A stretch of DNA of 64,000 nt from Luteimonas sp. BLCC-B24 (GCF_028550595.1 NZ_JAQQGN010000005.1:186001-250000); one strand, 5' to 3'. Positions 37,810 to 47,626 are shown, counted from the stretch's first letter. Numbers and translations: made by a program. Notes: generated by a model from the sequence alone, not told the origin.

Positions 37810-39075
37810 TCAGCGTCGTTGCAGCCACGTCGCCGGGTTGACCGGCTTGCCGCCCTGACGCAGTTCGAAATACAGCCCGGAGCGGCCTTGGCCGCCGGAG
37901 TTGCCGACGCTGGCCAGCGTCTCGCCGCGGGTGACCCGGTCACCGGCATTCTTCAGCAGCGCGTCGTTGTGGGCGTAGAGACTCATGTAACCGTTGCCGT
38001 GGTCGACGATCAGCAACATGCCGTAGCCGGTCATCCACTCGGCGAAGACCACGGTGCCGTCGGCCACCGCCTTCACCGGGGTGCCGGCCGGCGCGCCGAT
38101 CAGCACGCCCGTGCTGCTGCGGCCGTCCGGCAGGCGGCCGCCGTACGCGGTCAGCAGGCTGCCGCTGACCGGCCAGCCGAGCCCGCCGACCTGCGGCGCC
38201 GGCGCGGTCGCCACCTGCGGGCGCGGCCGGGGCGCGGGCCGCGGCGTCGCGCCGCTGTCGCGGGCTTCCCGTGCCTCGCGCGCCTGGCGTGCGCGTTCCG
38301 CGGCCGCGGCGGCGCGCCGTTCGGCCTCGGCCCGTCGCGCCGCCTCACGCAACTGCGCCAGCACCCGCTCCAGCGAACGCGCATCGCTGCCCAGCGCCTG
38401 TTCGCGCGCGCTGCGGTCGTTGAAACGCGATTCCAGCGTCTTCATCGCCTCGGCACGGCGCCGGCGATCGGCCTCCACCTGGGCCAGCTGCCCGCGCTGC
38501 TCGACCTGCGCGGCTTCCAGCGCGGCGCGGCGGTCCTGGATCTGCGCTTCGAGGCCGTCGAGTTCCACCATCTCGGCCTGCAGGGTCGCGATCCGCGCGC
38601 TGCGTTGCTGCTGCAAATAGCGGTGGTACACCAGCAGGCGCCCGGCATCGGCGACACGGTCCTGAGCGAGCATCAGCTTCAGCGCCGCGTCGTCGCCGAT
38701 CGTGTAGGCGGCGCGCAGCAGCGCAGCGAGCTCGGTGCGGCGGGTGGCGACCGTCGCATCGAGTTCCTGACGCCGGGCCTGCAGGCGCGCCAGGGCGGCC
38801 TGTTCCTCGGCGAGCTTGCGGCGGGTCTCGGCCAAGGCCCTCGACGAACTGGCGACCCGCTCATCGACCTGGCGCAGTTCGCGTGCGGCGGCGCCGCGCT
38901 CGCCCTCGAGCCGGCGACGCTCGGCCGCGACGTCGCGCAGCTCCTTGCGCACGCGTTCGAGCCGGCGTTCGGTTTCGCGGCTGCTCTGCGCGCCCGCGTC
39001 CAGCACCGGCGACGCGGCCAGCAGCAGCGCGGTCGCCAGCAGCGCGGCCCGGCCGGCCATCGCACCGCGCGTCAT
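37810..39075 (-). CDS. Murein hydrolase activator, EnvC-like
   Basis: 421 aa periplasmic protein. Signal peptide (ALLATALLLAASPVLDAGA), long coiled coil ~30-260 rich in Glu/Arg/Gln (RETERRLERVRKELRDVAAE), a Pro/Arg linker, then a LytM/M23-type domain ~300-421: GRLPDGRSSTGVLIGAPAGT, DGTVVFAEWMTGYGMLLIVD, SLYAHNDALL and GLYFELRQGGKPVNPATWL. The zinc ligands are replaced (the family's first His is not present and the HxH is YFE), as in EnvC, so it activates amidases instead of cutting. Starts 2 nt after gpmI. Confidence 0.93.
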   Translation of the reverse strand: MTRGAMAGRAALLATALLLAASPVLDAGAQSSRETERRLERVRKELRDVAAERRRLEGERGAAARELRQVDERVASSSRALAETRRKLAEEQAALARLQARRQELDATVATRRTELAALLRAAYTIGDDAALKLMLAQDRVADAGRLLVYHRYLQQQRSARIATLQAEMVELDGLEAQIQDRRAALEAAQVEQRGQLAQVEADRRRRAEAMKTLESRFNDRSAREQALGSDARSLERVLAQLREAARRAEAERRAAAAAERARQAREAREARDSGATPRPAPRPRPQVATAPAPQVGGLGWPVSGSLLTAYGGRLPDGRSSTGVLIGAPAGTPVKAVADGTVVFAEWMTGYGMLLIVDHGNGYMSLYAHNDALLKNAGDRVTRGETLASVGNSGGQGRSGLYFELRQGGKPVNPATWLQRR

Positions 39076-39077
39076 CG

Positions 39078-40625
39078 TCAGCCGTCGGTCTGCAGCAGCG
39101 AACGGCCGGTCATCTCGGCCGGCGCCTCGACGCCGAGCAGATCGAGGATCGTCGGCGCGAGATCGCGCAGGGCGCCGCCGCGACGCAGGCCGCCGCTGCG
39201 GCTGCCCACGTAGACCAGATCCACCGGACCCACGGTATGCGCGGTGTGCGGCTCACCGGTTTCCGGGTCGCGCATCATTTCCACGTTGCCGTGGTCGGCC
39301 GTGACCAGCAGTTCGCCGCCCTTGGCGCGCACGATCTCCACGATCTCGCCGACGGCGCGGTCGACGGTCTCCACGGCCTTGATCGCCGCCTCGAGCACGC
39401 CGGTGTGCCCGACCATGTCGGGATTGGCGAAATTGCACAGGATCACGTCGAAGCGCTCGTCGCGCACCGCCTGCACGAGCTTCGCGCAGACTTCCGGCGC
39501 GCTCATTTCCGGCTGCAGGTCGTAGGTCGCGACCTTGGGGCTCGGCACCAGGATGCGGTCCTCGCCGGGATAGGGATCCTCGCGGCCGCCGCTCAGGAAG
39601 AACGTCACGTGCGCGTACTTCTCGGTCTCGGCGATGCGCAGCTGGGTCAGCCCGTGCGCGCCGAGCACCTCGCCCAGGGTGTTGGGCAGATGGTCGGGGG
39701 CGAAGGCCAGCGGCGCCGGCAATGCCGCGTCGTATTCGGTGAGGCAGACGAACCGGGACAGCTGCGGGCGGCGGGCATCGAAGCCGTCGAACTCGGGAGC
39801 GACGAACGCCGCGGTGAGCTGGCGCGCACGATCGGCGCGGAAGTTCATGAACACCACCGCGTCGCCGTCGGCCATCGGCACCGCGCCGTCGATGACGGTC
39901 GGCGCGACGAACTCGTCGTTCTCGTCGCGCGCATAGGCGGCCTGCAAGGCGGCCAGCGCATCGGGCGCGGACGCGCCGCGGGCCTCGACGATCGCGTCCC
40001 AGGCCCGGCGCACACGGTCCCAGCGCTGGTCGCGGTCCATCGCGAAATAACGACCGCTGACGCTGGCCACGTGCGCGTTGCCGAGCGCCGCGCAGCGCGC
40101 CTGCAGCGCGCGCAGGCTGGCCTCGGCCGAACGCGGCGGCGTGTCGCGGCCATCGGTGAACGCGTGCACGGCCACGCGCGGGACACCGCGCCGCGCCGCC
40201 AGGTCGAGCATCGCGAACACGTGCGCCTCGTGGCTGTGCACGCCGCCCGGCGACAGCAGACCGAACACGTGCAAGGTGCCGCCGCCGGCGAGCGCCGCAT
40301 CGCAGGCGGCGTTGAGTTCGGCATTGTCGAAGAAGCTGCCGTCCTCGATCGCCGCGTCCACGCGGGTGAGGTCCTGGTAGACGATGCGGCCGGCACCGAT
40401 GTTCATGTGGCCGACTTCCGAGTTGCCCATCTGGCCGTCCGGCAGGCCGACATGCCGGCCCTCGGTGTGGATCAGCGTGGTCGGGTGGTCGGCCAGCAGG
40501 CGCCGCCAGATCGGCAGCTGGGCGAGCGCGATCGCGTTGTCGCGCGGATCGTCGCGGTGCCCCCAGCCGTCGAGGATCAACAGGACGACGGGGCGGGGAC
40601 GGGAAGAACCGGTGGCATGCGGCAC
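39078..40625 (-). CDS. gpmI: 2,3-bisphosphoglycerate-independent phosphoglycerate mutase
   Basis: 515 aa from a GTG at 40625. Converts 3- to 2-phosphoglycerate using two Mn ions. Alkaline-phosphatase-like motifs: [31 protein letters not shown] with the phosphoserine, [56 protein letters not shown] and EPHTAHT. The GTG gives the usual family length; a further upstream TTG would overlap its promoter. First gene of the gpmI, envC-like (and normally ctpA) group. Confidence 0.95.
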   Translation of the reverse strand: MPHATGSSRPRPVVLLILDGWGHRDDPRDNAIALAQLPIWRRLLADHPTTLIHTEGRHVGLPDGQMGNSEVGHMNIGAGRIVYQDLTRVDAAIEDGSFFDNAELNAACDAALAGGGTLHVFGLLSPGGVHSHEAHVFAMLDLAARRGVPRVAVHAFTDGRDTPPRSAEASLRALQARCAALGNAHVASVSGRYFAMDRDQRWDRVRRAWDAIVEARGASAPDALAALQAAYARDENDEFVAPTVIDGAVPMADGDAVVFMNFRADRARQLTAAFVAPEFDGFDARRPQLSRFVCLTEYDAALPAPLAFAPDHLPNTLGEVLGAHGLTQLRIAETEKYAHVTFFLSGGREDPYPGEDRILVPSPKVATYDLQPEMSAPEVCAKLVQAVRDERFDVILCNFANPDMVGHTGVLEAAIKAVETVDRAVGEIVEIVRAKGGELLVTADHGNVEMMRDPETGEPHTAHTVGPVDLVYVGSRSGGLRRGGALRDLAPTILDLLGVEAPAEMTGRSLLQTDG

Positions 40626-40657
40626 GACGTTCGGCCCAGTGACGAAAGACAGATGCG

Positions 40658-40663
40658 ATTGTA
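40658..40663 (-). promoter_or_regulatory. -10 element of gpmI
   Basis: TACAAT on the minus strand, 33 bp upstream of the GTG start, in the 106-bp divergent region shared with the bactofilin-like gene. The -35 is weak. Confidence 0.5.
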
Positions 40664-40731
40664 GCGACACGGCGTCACGCTACGTTGCACACGGGCTGCG
40701 CGCCCGCCCGCCATCCAACGAGGTCACGCCC

Positions 40732-41475
40732 ATGATTCCAGTCCACGCACGCACCGGTTCCGCGCCCCTGCTGCTCGCGGTCGCGCTCGCCCTGGCGACG
40801 GGCGGCGCGCTGGCCCAGGAGGACATCTCCAAGGTCAATGGCGGCGTCAGCGCCGAATCCGGCCAGACCTACCGCGACCTGAGCACCGTCAACGGCGGCA
40901 TCCGCATCGGCGACGGCGTGCGGCTGCGCAACGCCGAGACCGTCAACGGCGGCATCCGCGGCGGCGACGGCCTCCAGGCCGAGGACATGGAAACCGTCAA
41001 CGGCGGCATCAACCTGGGCGCGCGCGCCCAGGTCGAGACCCTGACCACGGTCAACGGCGGCGTGCGCCTGGGCACCGACGCGCGCGTGGGCCGTCACATC
41101 GAGAGCGTCAGCGGTGGCGTGTTCGTCGATCGCGGCGGCCATGTGGGCGGCAACGTCAGCACCGTCAACGGCGCGATCGGGCTCGTCGGCACCGAAGTCG
41201 CCGGCGATGTGAAAACCGTCAACGGCGACGTGACCATCGGCGCCGGCTCCCGGGTCCGCGGCCGGCTGACGATCGAAAAGCCCTCGTCGAACTGGTTCCC
41301 CGTCACGATCAACCGGCGCAACCCGCGGGTGGTCATCGGCCCGGGGGCGGTCGTCGACGGTCCACTGGAATTCAAGCGCGAGGTCACCCTGTACGTGCAC
41401 ACGAGTGCGCGCACCGGCGCGATCACGGGCGCGACGCCGATCGCCTACGACACGCCGCGCGCGCCGCAGGAATGA
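40732..41475 (+). CDS. Exported bactofilin-like beta-helix protein
   Basis: 247 aa. Signal peptide (LLLAVALALATGGALAQ). From residue ~35 on, a regular repeat of about 18-23 residues built on [ST]VNGG[IV]: KVNGGVSAES, TVNGGIRIGDG, TVNGGIRGGDG, TVNGGINLGA, TVNGGVRLGTD, SVSGGVFVDRGG, TVNGAIGLVG, TVNGDVTIGAG. Such repeats predict a right-handed beta-helix as in polymer-forming bactofilins, but bactofilins are cytoplasmic and this one is exported. Function unknown; a periplasmic scaffold is possible. Divergent from gpmI. Confidence 0.85.
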   Translation: MIPVHARTGSAPLLLAVALALATGGALAQEDISKVNGGVSAESGQTYRDLSTVNGGIRIGDGVRLRNAETVNGGIRGGDGLQAEDMETVNGGINLGARAQVETLTTVNGGVRLGTDARVGRHIESVSGGVFVDRGGHVGGNVSTVNGAIGLVGTEVAGDVKTVNGDVTIGAGSRVRGRLTIEKPSSNWFPVTINRRNPRVVIGPGAVVDGPLEFKREVTLYVHTSARTGAITGATPIAYDTPRAPQE

Positions 41476-41591
41476 ACCGGCGCAGGGTGCCGCGCGCGCC
41501 GCCGTGCAGGCGCATGCGGTGGCCCCACGCGGCGCCACGCAGCGCGCGCGAGCGCCGCGCCGGCCGCCGCGCATCCCCGGGTGAACGCACG

Positions 41592-41597
41592 TATATT
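41592..41597 (+). promoter_or_regulatory. Candidate -10 of the M28 peptidase gene
   Basis: TATATT (5 of 6) 32 bp before the ATG at 41630, in an AT-rich pocket. No clear -35 at 17 bp. Confidence 0.45.
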
Positions 41598-41601
41598 GCG
41601 G

Positions 41602-41622
41602 CCTCCATGGTTGTTCTGGAGG
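41602..41622 (+). promoter_or_regulatory. Leader inverted repeat covering the SD of the M28 peptidase gene
   Basis: CCTCCA (41602-41607) can pair with TGGAGG (41617-41622), which holds the Shine-Dalgarno GGAGG seven bases before the ATG. If transcription starts at or before 41602 the SD would be masked in a 6-bp stem. The predicted start (~41604) is at the edge, so this may be coincidental. Confidence 0.35.
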
Positions 41623-41629
41623 TTCCCGG

Positions 41630-43336
41630 ATGCGTCACTCCCCTCTTCTGCTGGCGTTGCCGCTCGCACTGGCGCTCGCCGCCTGCGGCCGCGACGACGC
41701 GGCGCCCGATGCCGCGACGACGCTGCCCGATGCCCAGGCCGCGCACACGTTCTCGGCCGACATCACCGCCGACGATTTCGACGAGCTGGTGAAGACCCTG
41801 GCCTCGGACGAATTCGGCGGCCGCGCCCCGGGCACCGACGGCGAGGAGAAGACCGTCGAGTACATCAAGGCCCAGTTCGAACGCATCGGGCTGCAGCCCG
41901 GCGGCGACAACAACGGCTGGTACCAGACCGTGCCGATGATCGAGACCACGGCCGACCCGTCGACGGTGCTCAGGCTCACCACCAGCGCCGGCGCGCGTGA
42001 ACTCGCCTTCGGCGACGACATGGTGATCGGCACACGCTCCGGGCAGACCGACGTCAACGTGGCCGACAGCGAACTGGTGTTCGTGGGCTACGGCGTCGAT
42101 GCGCCGGAGCAGAACTGGAACGACTACGCCGGCCTCGACGTCACCGGAAAGACCGTCGTGATCCTGGTCAACGATCCGGGCTTCCACGCCCAAGACGCGA
42201 CGCTGTTCGGCGGCGAGCGCATGACCTACTACGGCCGCTGGACCTACAAGTTCGAGGAAGCCGCGCGCAAGGGCGCGGCCGCGGCGCTGATCGTGCACGA
42301 CACGCCGGGCGCGTCCTACGGCTGGGACGTGGTGCGGAATTCCTGGTCGGGGGCGCAGTTCGACCTGCGCGCCGAGGACGATCCGGAGCCGCGCCTGCCG
42401 GCGCAGGGCTGGATCACCGGCGAGGTGGCCACGCAGCTGTTCGCCGATGCGGGCCTGGATCTCGACGCGCAGATCAAGGCCGCCAATACCCGCGGTTTCA
42501 AGCCGGTGCCGCTGAACGCCACGGTGTCGTTCGACCTCAAGAGCACGATCGCCGAGAAGAGCTCGCGCAACGTGGTCGGCATCCTGCCGGGCACCGAGAC
42601 GCCGGACGAGGCGGTGCTGTATCTGGCGCACTGGGATCACCTGGGCACGCACGAGGGTGACGGCGAGGATCTGATCTACAACGGCGCGATCGACAACGCG
42701 ACCGGCGTGGCCGGCATCATCGAGATCGCCGAGAAGTTCGCCACCACCGAGCCGAAGCCGAAGCGCTCGCTGGTGTTCCTGGCGGTGACGCTGGAGGAAT
42801 CGGGGCTGCTCGGCAGCAAATACTACGTCGCCCAGCCGAGCATCGATCTCGCGCGCACGGTGGGCGTGATCAATCTCGATGCGATGAGCGTCGCCGGCCC
42901 CTCGCGCGACTTCGTGGTCACCGGCCTCGGCAATTCGGAGATGGAGGACATCCTCAAGACCTTCGCCGACCAGCAAAACCGCACACTGGTGGAAGAGAGC
43001 AATCCGGCCGGCGGCTTCTTCTTCCGCTCGGACCACTTCAACTTCGTCAAGGCCGGTGTGCCCGCGCTGTATGCCAAGGGCGGCAACGATCTCGTCGACG
43101 GCGGCACCGCGGCCGGCCAGGCGGCGATCGACGACTACGCCAAGCGCTATCACCAGCCCAGCGACGAGTACAACCCGGACTGGAACCTCGAGGGCGTGGT
43201 GCAGGACCTCGAGGCGCTCTACGGCGTGGGCCGGGTGCTGGTCGACGACACCACGCGGTGGCCGAACTGGTACGAAGGCAATGCGTTCAAGGCCACGCGT
43301 GATGCGCAGCGCGCCGAGGCCGGTGGCGCGCCGTAA
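41630..43336 (+). CDS. M28 family zinc aminopeptidase, lipoprotein
   Basis: 568 aa. Lipobox LAACG at residues ~17-21 anchors it to the envelope. A PA-type insert (~130-250: YGVDAPEQNWNDYAGLDVTGKTV, AAALIVHDTPG) precedes the M28 core with zinc ligands in YLAHWDHLG, GAIDNATGVAGIIEIAE, VTLEESGLLGSKYY, GVINLDAM and a C-terminal YHQPSDEY. All ligands appear present. It removes N-terminal residues from peptides; in xanthomonads such enzymes are common for protein feeding. Confidence 0.95.
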   Translation: MRHSPLLLALPLALALAACGRDDAAPDAATTLPDAQAAHTFSADITADDFDELVKTLASDEFGGRAPGTDGEEKTVEYIKAQFERIGLQPGGDNNGWYQTVPMIETTADPSTVLRLTTSAGARELAFGDDMVIGTRSGQTDVNVADSELVFVGYGVDAPEQNWNDYAGLDVTGKTVVILVNDPGFHAQDATLFGGERMTYYGRWTYKFEEAARKGAAAALIVHDTPGASYGWDVVRNSWSGAQFDLRAEDDPEPRLPAQGWITGEVATQLFADAGLDLDAQIKAANTRGFKPVPLNATVSFDLKSTIAEKSSRNVVGILPGTETPDEAVLYLAHWDHLGTHEGDGEDLIYNGAIDNATGVAGIIEIAEKFATTEPKPKRSLVFLAVTLEESGLLGSKYYVAQPSIDLARTVGVINLDAMSVAGPSRDFVVTGLGNSEMEDILKTFADQQNRTLVEESNPAGGFFFRSDHFNFVKAGVPALYAKGGNDLVDGGTAAGQAAIDDYAKRYHQPSDEYNPDWNLEGVVQDLEALYGVGRVLVDDTTRWPNWYEGNAFKATRDAQRAEAGGAP

Positions 43337-43408
43337 GGCGCTCCGCAATGTGACTTCCCTCGAAGGGCGGCGGAAACGTCGCCCTTCGTTCGTTCGAGGA
43401 CCTCCCCA

Positions 43409-43804
43409 ATGACCCTGTCACTCGCCTATGTCTGTGTATTGCTCGCCGCGCTGCTGCCCTATCTGTGGGTCGGCATCGCCAAGGCCTCGGCCCCGCGTTA
43501 CGACAATCGCGATCCCCGCGGCTGGATCGCGCGCCAGGACGATCCGCGGCTGCAGCGCGCCTACCACGCGCATTCGAACGCCCTGGAGGCCTTTGCGCCG
43601 TTCGCCGCGGCCGTGATCCTGGCGCAGCTGGCCGGTGTGGCACCGTCGACGATCGCCGGACTGGCGGTCGCCTTCGTCGTGCTGCGCATCGTGCACGGTG
43701 CGGCCTACATCGCCGATCGTGCGGCGTTGCGCAGTCTGGCCTGGTTCGGCGCCCTCGGCTGCGTGGTCACCCTGTTCGTGCGCGCAGCGCTGGCGGTCGG
43801 CTGA
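43409..43804 (+). CDS. MAPEG family membrane protein
   Basis: 131 aa with four helices, the bacterial MAPEG pattern: YVCVLLAALLPYLWVGIAKA, RAYHAHSNALEAFAPFAAAVILAQLAG, TIAGLAVAFVVLRIVHGAAYIAD and SLAWFGALGCVVTLFVRAA. Family members bind glutathione or lipids, but the function of the bacterial group is not known. Precedes the HAD phosphatase gene by 2 nt. Confidence 0.92.
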   Translation: MTLSLAYVCVLLAALLPYLWVGIAKASAPRYDNRDPRGWIARQDDPRLQRAYHAHSNALEAFAPFAAAVILAQLAGVAPSTIAGLAVAFVVLRIVHGAAYIADRAALRSLAWFGALGCVVTLFVRAALAVG

Positions 43805-43806
43805 GC

Positions 43807-44442
43807 GTGGACGGGGCGCCGCACCGCACGCAGGACGCGCGTGATCTGGCGCTGTTCGATTTCGACGGCACGATCACCACGCGCGAGACGTTTCCTGATT
43901 TCATCCGCCGCGCGATTCCGCCACGGCGGCGCGCGCTCGGCACCGCGGTGTTCGCGCCGTTTGTGGTCGGCTACAAACTCAAGCTGGTGCCGGTGCATGC
44001 GTTACGCACGACGCTGGTGCGCTATGCGTTCAAGAATGTTCCGCTCGCGGAGGTCGAGGCCGCCGGCGCATCGCTCGCCGCCGATCTGCTGCCGACACTG
44101 GTACGTCCGGCGATGCAGGCGCGCATCGACTGGCACCGGGCACGCGGCGACACGGTGGTCGTGGTCTCGGGCGGCTTCGACGTCTACCTGGCGCCGTGGT
44201 GCCGGGCCCAGGGCCTCGACTGGATCTGCTCGTCGCTGGAAGCGCGCGACGGCGTGCTCACCGGACGCTATGCCGGCGCGCAATGCGTGGCCGAGGAGAA
44301 GGCGCGCCGCGTGCGCGAACGCTACGACCTCGCCGGCTACCGTGCGGTCCACGCCTACGGCGACACGCACGAGGACCACGCCCTGCTCGCCCTGGCGCAC
44401 CACGCCACGTATCGCGGCGCGGCCTGGACGGCGCCGGCATGA
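43807..44442 (+). CDS. HAD-IB family phosphatase (SerB-like)
   Basis: 211 aa from a GTG that lies 2 nt after the MAPEG stop. HAD motif I LALFDFDGTITTRE, motif II VVVVSGGFDVYL, Lys in AEEKARRVRER, motif III AYGDTHEDHALLALA (Asp positions kept). A helical cap lies after motif I (TFPDFIRRAIPPRRRALG). The group includes PSP-like and CicA-type phosphatases; the substrate may be a phospholipid headgroup or a phosphoamino acid. Stop overlaps the ATG of the DUF4326 gene (ATGA). Confidence 0.9.
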   Translation: MDGAPHRTQDARDLALFDFDGTITTRETFPDFIRRAIPPRRRALGTAVFAPFVVGYKLKLVPVHALRTTLVRYAFKNVPLAEVEAAGASLAADLLPTLVRPAMQARIDWHRARGDTVVVVSGGFDVYLAPWCRAQGLDWICSSLEARDGVLTGRYAGAQCVAEEKARRVRERYDLAGYRAVHAYGDTHEDHALLALAHHATYRGAAWTAPA

Positions 44443-44738
44443 CCGCGCCCGTGCGCCTGCAGCTCTCGCGTCGCCGCGGCTTCGACCTGCAGGCGCACTC
44501 GCAGGCGGTGAACGGCTTGCCGGCCACCGTCGTGGCACGCCCCGGACGCTGGGGCAATCCGTTCCGGATCGGCGTCGACGGCGACCGCGCGACCTGTGTC
44601 GCGCGTTTCGCCGCGCAGCTCGAGGCGCAGCCACATACGCTGGATCTCGCCCCGCTGCGCGGCCGCAACCTCGCCTGCTGGTGCAGCCTCGACGGGCCCT
44701 GCCACGCCGACGTGCTGCTGGCGCGCGCGAACGCCTGA
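44439..44738 (+). CDS. DUF4326 protein
   Basis: 99 aa with the DUF4326 pattern: RLQLSRRRGFDL, then VVARPGRWGNPFRIGVDGDR, LRGRNLACWCSLDGPCHADVLL. The Cys-Trp-Cys and Cys-His near the C-terminus suggest metal or nucleic-acid binding. The family is found in phages and bacteria with unknown role. Translationally coupled to the HAD gene. Confidence 0.88.
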   Translation: MTAPVRLQLSRRRGFDLQAHSQAVNGLPATVVARPGRWGNPFRIGVDGDRATCVARFAAQLEAQPHTLDLAPLRGRNLACWCSLDGPCHADVLLARANA

Positions 44739-44747
44739 CGGCCGGAA

Positions 44748-45956
44748 TCAGCCCGCGACCAGCCGCACCCGGGCGAAGTTGCGCTTGCCGACCTGCAGCA
44801 CGCCCTCGAAGCCGGGTCTGAATTCCAGGCCGGCATCTTCGACCACCACGCCGTCCACCTTGACCGCGCGCTCCTTGAGCTTGCGGTTGGCTTCCGAATT
44901 GCTGGGGGTGATGCCGGCGACGGTGAGCAGCGCGGCGATGCGCAGGCCCTCGGCCGGCACGGTCACGTCCTGCAGCGGCAACAGCGAGACGTCGCCTTCG
45001 CCCGAGATCGCGACCTGCCAGCCGCGGATGGCGAGCTCGGCCGCCTCGGCGTCATGGAAGCGCGTGGCGATCTCGCGCGCCAGGCGCAGCTTGACGTCGC
45101 GCGGGTTCAACGTGCCGGCCTCGACCTCGGCCTTGAGCGCCTTCGCCTCGTCGATGCCGATCTCGAAGCTCAGCAGCTCGATCCAGTCCCACATCAGCGC
45201 ATCGCCGATCTTCATGGTCTTGTTGACCATGTCGATCGCAGGCTCGGTCACGCCGATGTAGTTGCCGAGCGACTTGCCCATCTTGTTGACGCCGTCGAGG
45301 CCGACCAGCAGCGGCATCGTCAGCACGATCTGCGGCGACTGGCCGTGGCTCTCCTGCAGGCCGCGGCCCATCAGCAGGTTGAATTTCTGGTCGGTGCCGC
45401 CGCATTCGACGTCGGCCTTCAACGCGACCGAGTCGTACCCCTGCACCAGCGGATACAGGAATTCGTGGATCGCGATCGGTTGCTGGGCGGCATAGCGCTT
45501 GGCGAAATCGTCGCGCTCGAGCATCCGCGCCACGGTGTGCGAGGACGCCAGGCGGATCATGTCGGCCGCGCCCATCGCGCCGAACCATTCGGAATTGAAG
45601 CGGACTTCGGTCTTCGCCGCGTCGAGCACCTTGAACACCTGGGCCTTGTAGGTCTCGGCGTTGGCCAGCACGTCCTCGCGCGACAGCGACTTGCGCGTGG
45701 CGCTCTTGCCCGAGGGGTCGCCTATCATTCCGGTGAAGTCGCCGATCAGGAAGATCACCGTATGGCCGAGGTCCTGGAACTGGCGCAACTTGTTCAGCAG
45801 CACCGTGTGGCCCAGATGCAGGTCCGGCGCCGTGGGGTCGAAGCCGGCCTTGATCCGGAGCGGGCGGCCGAGCTGCAGACGCGCTTCGAGGTCCTCACGC
45901 TTGAGGATCTCGTCGGTGCCGCGGGCGATCAGGTCGAGGGCATGGGCTGGGGACAT
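44748..45956 (-). CDS. tyrS: Tyrosyl-tRNA synthetase
   Basis: 402 aa class I synthetase, the longer bacterial type. HIGH-like motif [53 protein letters not shown], the KMSKS-like NKMGKSLGN, and a C-terminal S4 domain ([24 protein letters not shown]). ATG at 45956 ([18 protein letters not shown]) is chosen; the ATG at 46004 would add residues without similarity. Divergent from the M23 peptidase gene, as is usual in xanthomonads. Confidence 0.95.
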   Translation of the reverse strand: MSPAHALDLIARGTDEILKREDLEARLQLGRPLRIKAGFDPTAPDLHLGHTVLLNKLRQFQDLGHTVIFLIGDFTGMIGDPSGKSATRKSLSREDVLANAETYKAQVFKVLDAAKTEVRFNSEWFGAMGAADMIRLASSHTVARMLERDDFAKRYAAQQPIAIHEFLYPLVQGYDSVALKADVECGGTDQKFNLLMGRGLQESHGQSPQIVLTMPLLVGLDGVNKMGKSLGNYIGVTEPAIDMVNKTMKIGDALMWDWIELLSFEIGIDEAKALKAEVEAGTLNPRDVKLRLAREIATRFHDAEAAELAIRGWQVAISGEGDVSLLPLQDVTVPAEGLRIAALLTVAGITPSNSEANRKLKERAVKVDGVVVEDAGLEFRPGFEGVLQVGKRNFARVRLVAG

Positions 45957-46083
45957 CGCGGGCACTCTCGTTCGTGAAGCATTCGTGACGGCGCGCGTAT
46001 TCACGATGTGAACGGCTCGCCGCTGTTCGTTAAAGGGTCGTTAGGTCCTGTCCGTGGACAAAATTCCCAATCCACTCAAGCAT

Positions 46084-46112
46084 TTGACGCAGGGACCTCA
46101 CATCTCTATGTT
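46084..46112 (+). promoter_or_regulatory. Sigma-70 promoter of the M23 peptidase gene
   Basis: -35 TTGACG (46084-46089), 17-bp spacer, -10 TATGTT (46107-46112). It is the best sigma-70 promoter seen in the window, 42 bp before the ATG at 46154. It should also drive anmK. Confidence 0.7.
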
Positions 46113-46153
46113 ACCCCGCTGACACGTCTTTCACGCCATCCGGGATCCCCACG

Positions 46154-47626
46154 ATGACGACATCTGTCCCGCCACCGCAGGGCGACGCGCACCACCAGCG
46201 GGTGCTCCACGACAACCTGCAGGCCGCGGCACGGAACACGGCACGCGAGAGCGCCCAGCGCCGGGTCGAGCTGTATCCGGGGCGATGGACGCGGCGCGAC
46301 TGGGCGCACGTGAGTCTGTTCGCGACCGTCGGCGCCCTGGTGGTGGCCCTGGTGCCCGGCCTGTCCCACGCGATGCGCGACGACCAGACCGAGGCCCACG
46401 CCCAGGTGACCATGGCGCTGGCCCTGCCGCCGCTGACCGCCGCGCAGCGCAACGCGCAGCAGATGCACGACAACTGGCAGCTGGTGACCGTCGAGCGCGG
46501 CCAGACCCTCGGTTCGATCTTCTCCGAACTCGGCCTGCCGGCCTCGACGATGCACCGCATCCTCGAACTGCCCGATGCCAAGGCCAAGCTCACGCGCATG
46601 CGCCCGGGCACCGAGCTCGGCTTCGACCTCGCTGCCGACGGCACGCTCAACAAGCTGCGCTACGACCGCAGCGACACCGAGCGCGTCGAACTCACCGTCG
46701 CCGGCGATGCGGTGCAGGAGCAGGTCATCGAGCGTCCGGTCGAGATCCGCAACGTGGTCATCAGCGGCAACGTCGGCCGCTCGCTGTTCCATTCGGCCCG
46801 CAAGCTGGGTCTGTCGGGCGCGAACATCAACACGCTGACCGACGAAGTCTTCAAGTACGACATCGACTTCAACACCGACGTCACCCAGAACGACCGCTTC
46901 AGCGTGGTCGTCGAACAGGTGTGGCGCGAGGGCGAACTGATCCGCAGCGGCCCGGTGCAGGCGGCGGTGTTCACCGCCAAGGGCAAGCCGTTCACCGCGT
47001 TCCGCTTCGAGCAGGACGGCAAGGCCGAGTATTACAACGCCGACGGCCGTCCGCTGAAGAAGAGCTTCATCCGCATGCCGATCCAGTACGCGCGCCTGAG
47101 CTCGCGTTTCGGCAACCGGCGCCACCCGGTGCTGGGCACCTCGCGCATGCACAAGGGCGTCGACTACGCGGCGCCGACCGGCACGCCGATCATGGCCGCC
47201 GGCGATGCGCGCGTGCAGTTCCGCGGTGTGCAGGGTGGCTACGGCAACACCGTCATCCTCGACCATGGCCGTGGCCACACCACGCTGTACGCGCACATGT
47301 CGCGCTTCGGCAACATCCGTCAGGGCCAGCGCGTGGCCCAGGGCACGGTGATCGGCTACGTCGGCACCACCGGCCTGTCGACCGGTCCGCATCTGCATTA
47401 CGAATTCCGCGTCAACGGCGTGCACCGCAACCCGCTGGAGCACACCCTGCCCGAGCCCGATCCGCTCACCGGCGCCGCGCTGGCGCGCTTCCGCCAGCAG
47501 ACCGGCCCGGCCCTGGCCCGCATCCGCGAGGTCGAGGACGTGCTCTACGCCCAGTTGCCGCCCGCGCCGGACCCGGATCGCCAGGTGGCCGCTTCGGCGC
47601 CACGCAGCGGCAACGGCCGCGGTTGA
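46154..47626 (+). CDS. M23 family murein endopeptidase (MepM-like)
   Basis: 490 aa. One membrane anchor (HVSLFATVGALVVALVPG, ~residues 52-70), then an OapA/LysM-like substrate-binding module (VTVERGQTLGSIFSELGLPASTMHRIL), a beta domain, and the LytM core with zinc ligands in RMHKGVDYAAPTGTP, TLYAHMSRFG and GPHLHYEFRVNG. All ligands are present, unlike the EnvC-like protein, so it is an active D,D-endopeptidase that opens peptidoglycan cross-links. It is followed by anmK, which recycles the released amino sugar. Confidence 0.94.
   Translation: MTTSVPPPQGDAHHQRVLHDNLQAAARNTARESAQRRVELYPGRWTRRDWAHVSLFATVGALVVALVPGLSHAMRDDQTEAHAQVTMALALPPLTAAQRNAQQMHDNWQLVTVERGQTLGSIFSELGLPASTMHRILELPDAKAKLTRMRPGTELGFDLAADGTLNKLRYDRSDTERVELTVAGDAVQEQVIERPVEIRNVVISGNVGRSLFHSARKLGLSGANINTLTDEVFKYDIDFNTDVTQNDRFSVVVEQVWREGELIRSGPVQAAVFTAKGKPFTAFRFEQDGKAEYYNADGRPLKKSFIRMPIQYARLSSRFGNRRHPVLGTSRMHKGVDYAAPTGTPIMAAGDARVQFRGVQGGYGNTVILDHGRGHTTLYAHMSRFGNIRQGQRVAQGTVIGYVGTTGLSTGPHLHYEFRVNGVHRNPLEHTLPEPDPLTGAALARFRQQTGPALARIREVEDVLYAQLPPAPDPDRQVAASAPRSGNGRG

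Noticed and set aside
36852..37841. 329-codon plus-strand frame across the ctpA-DUF559 gap
   Set aside because: It is antisense to the DUF559 gene and consists of Arg/Ala/Gly-rich sequence without domains.
40869..41240. Periodic VNGG-encoding DNA as a CRISPR or satellite repeat
   Set aside because: The period follows protein repeats with degenerate third positions; there are no identical repeats or unique spacers.
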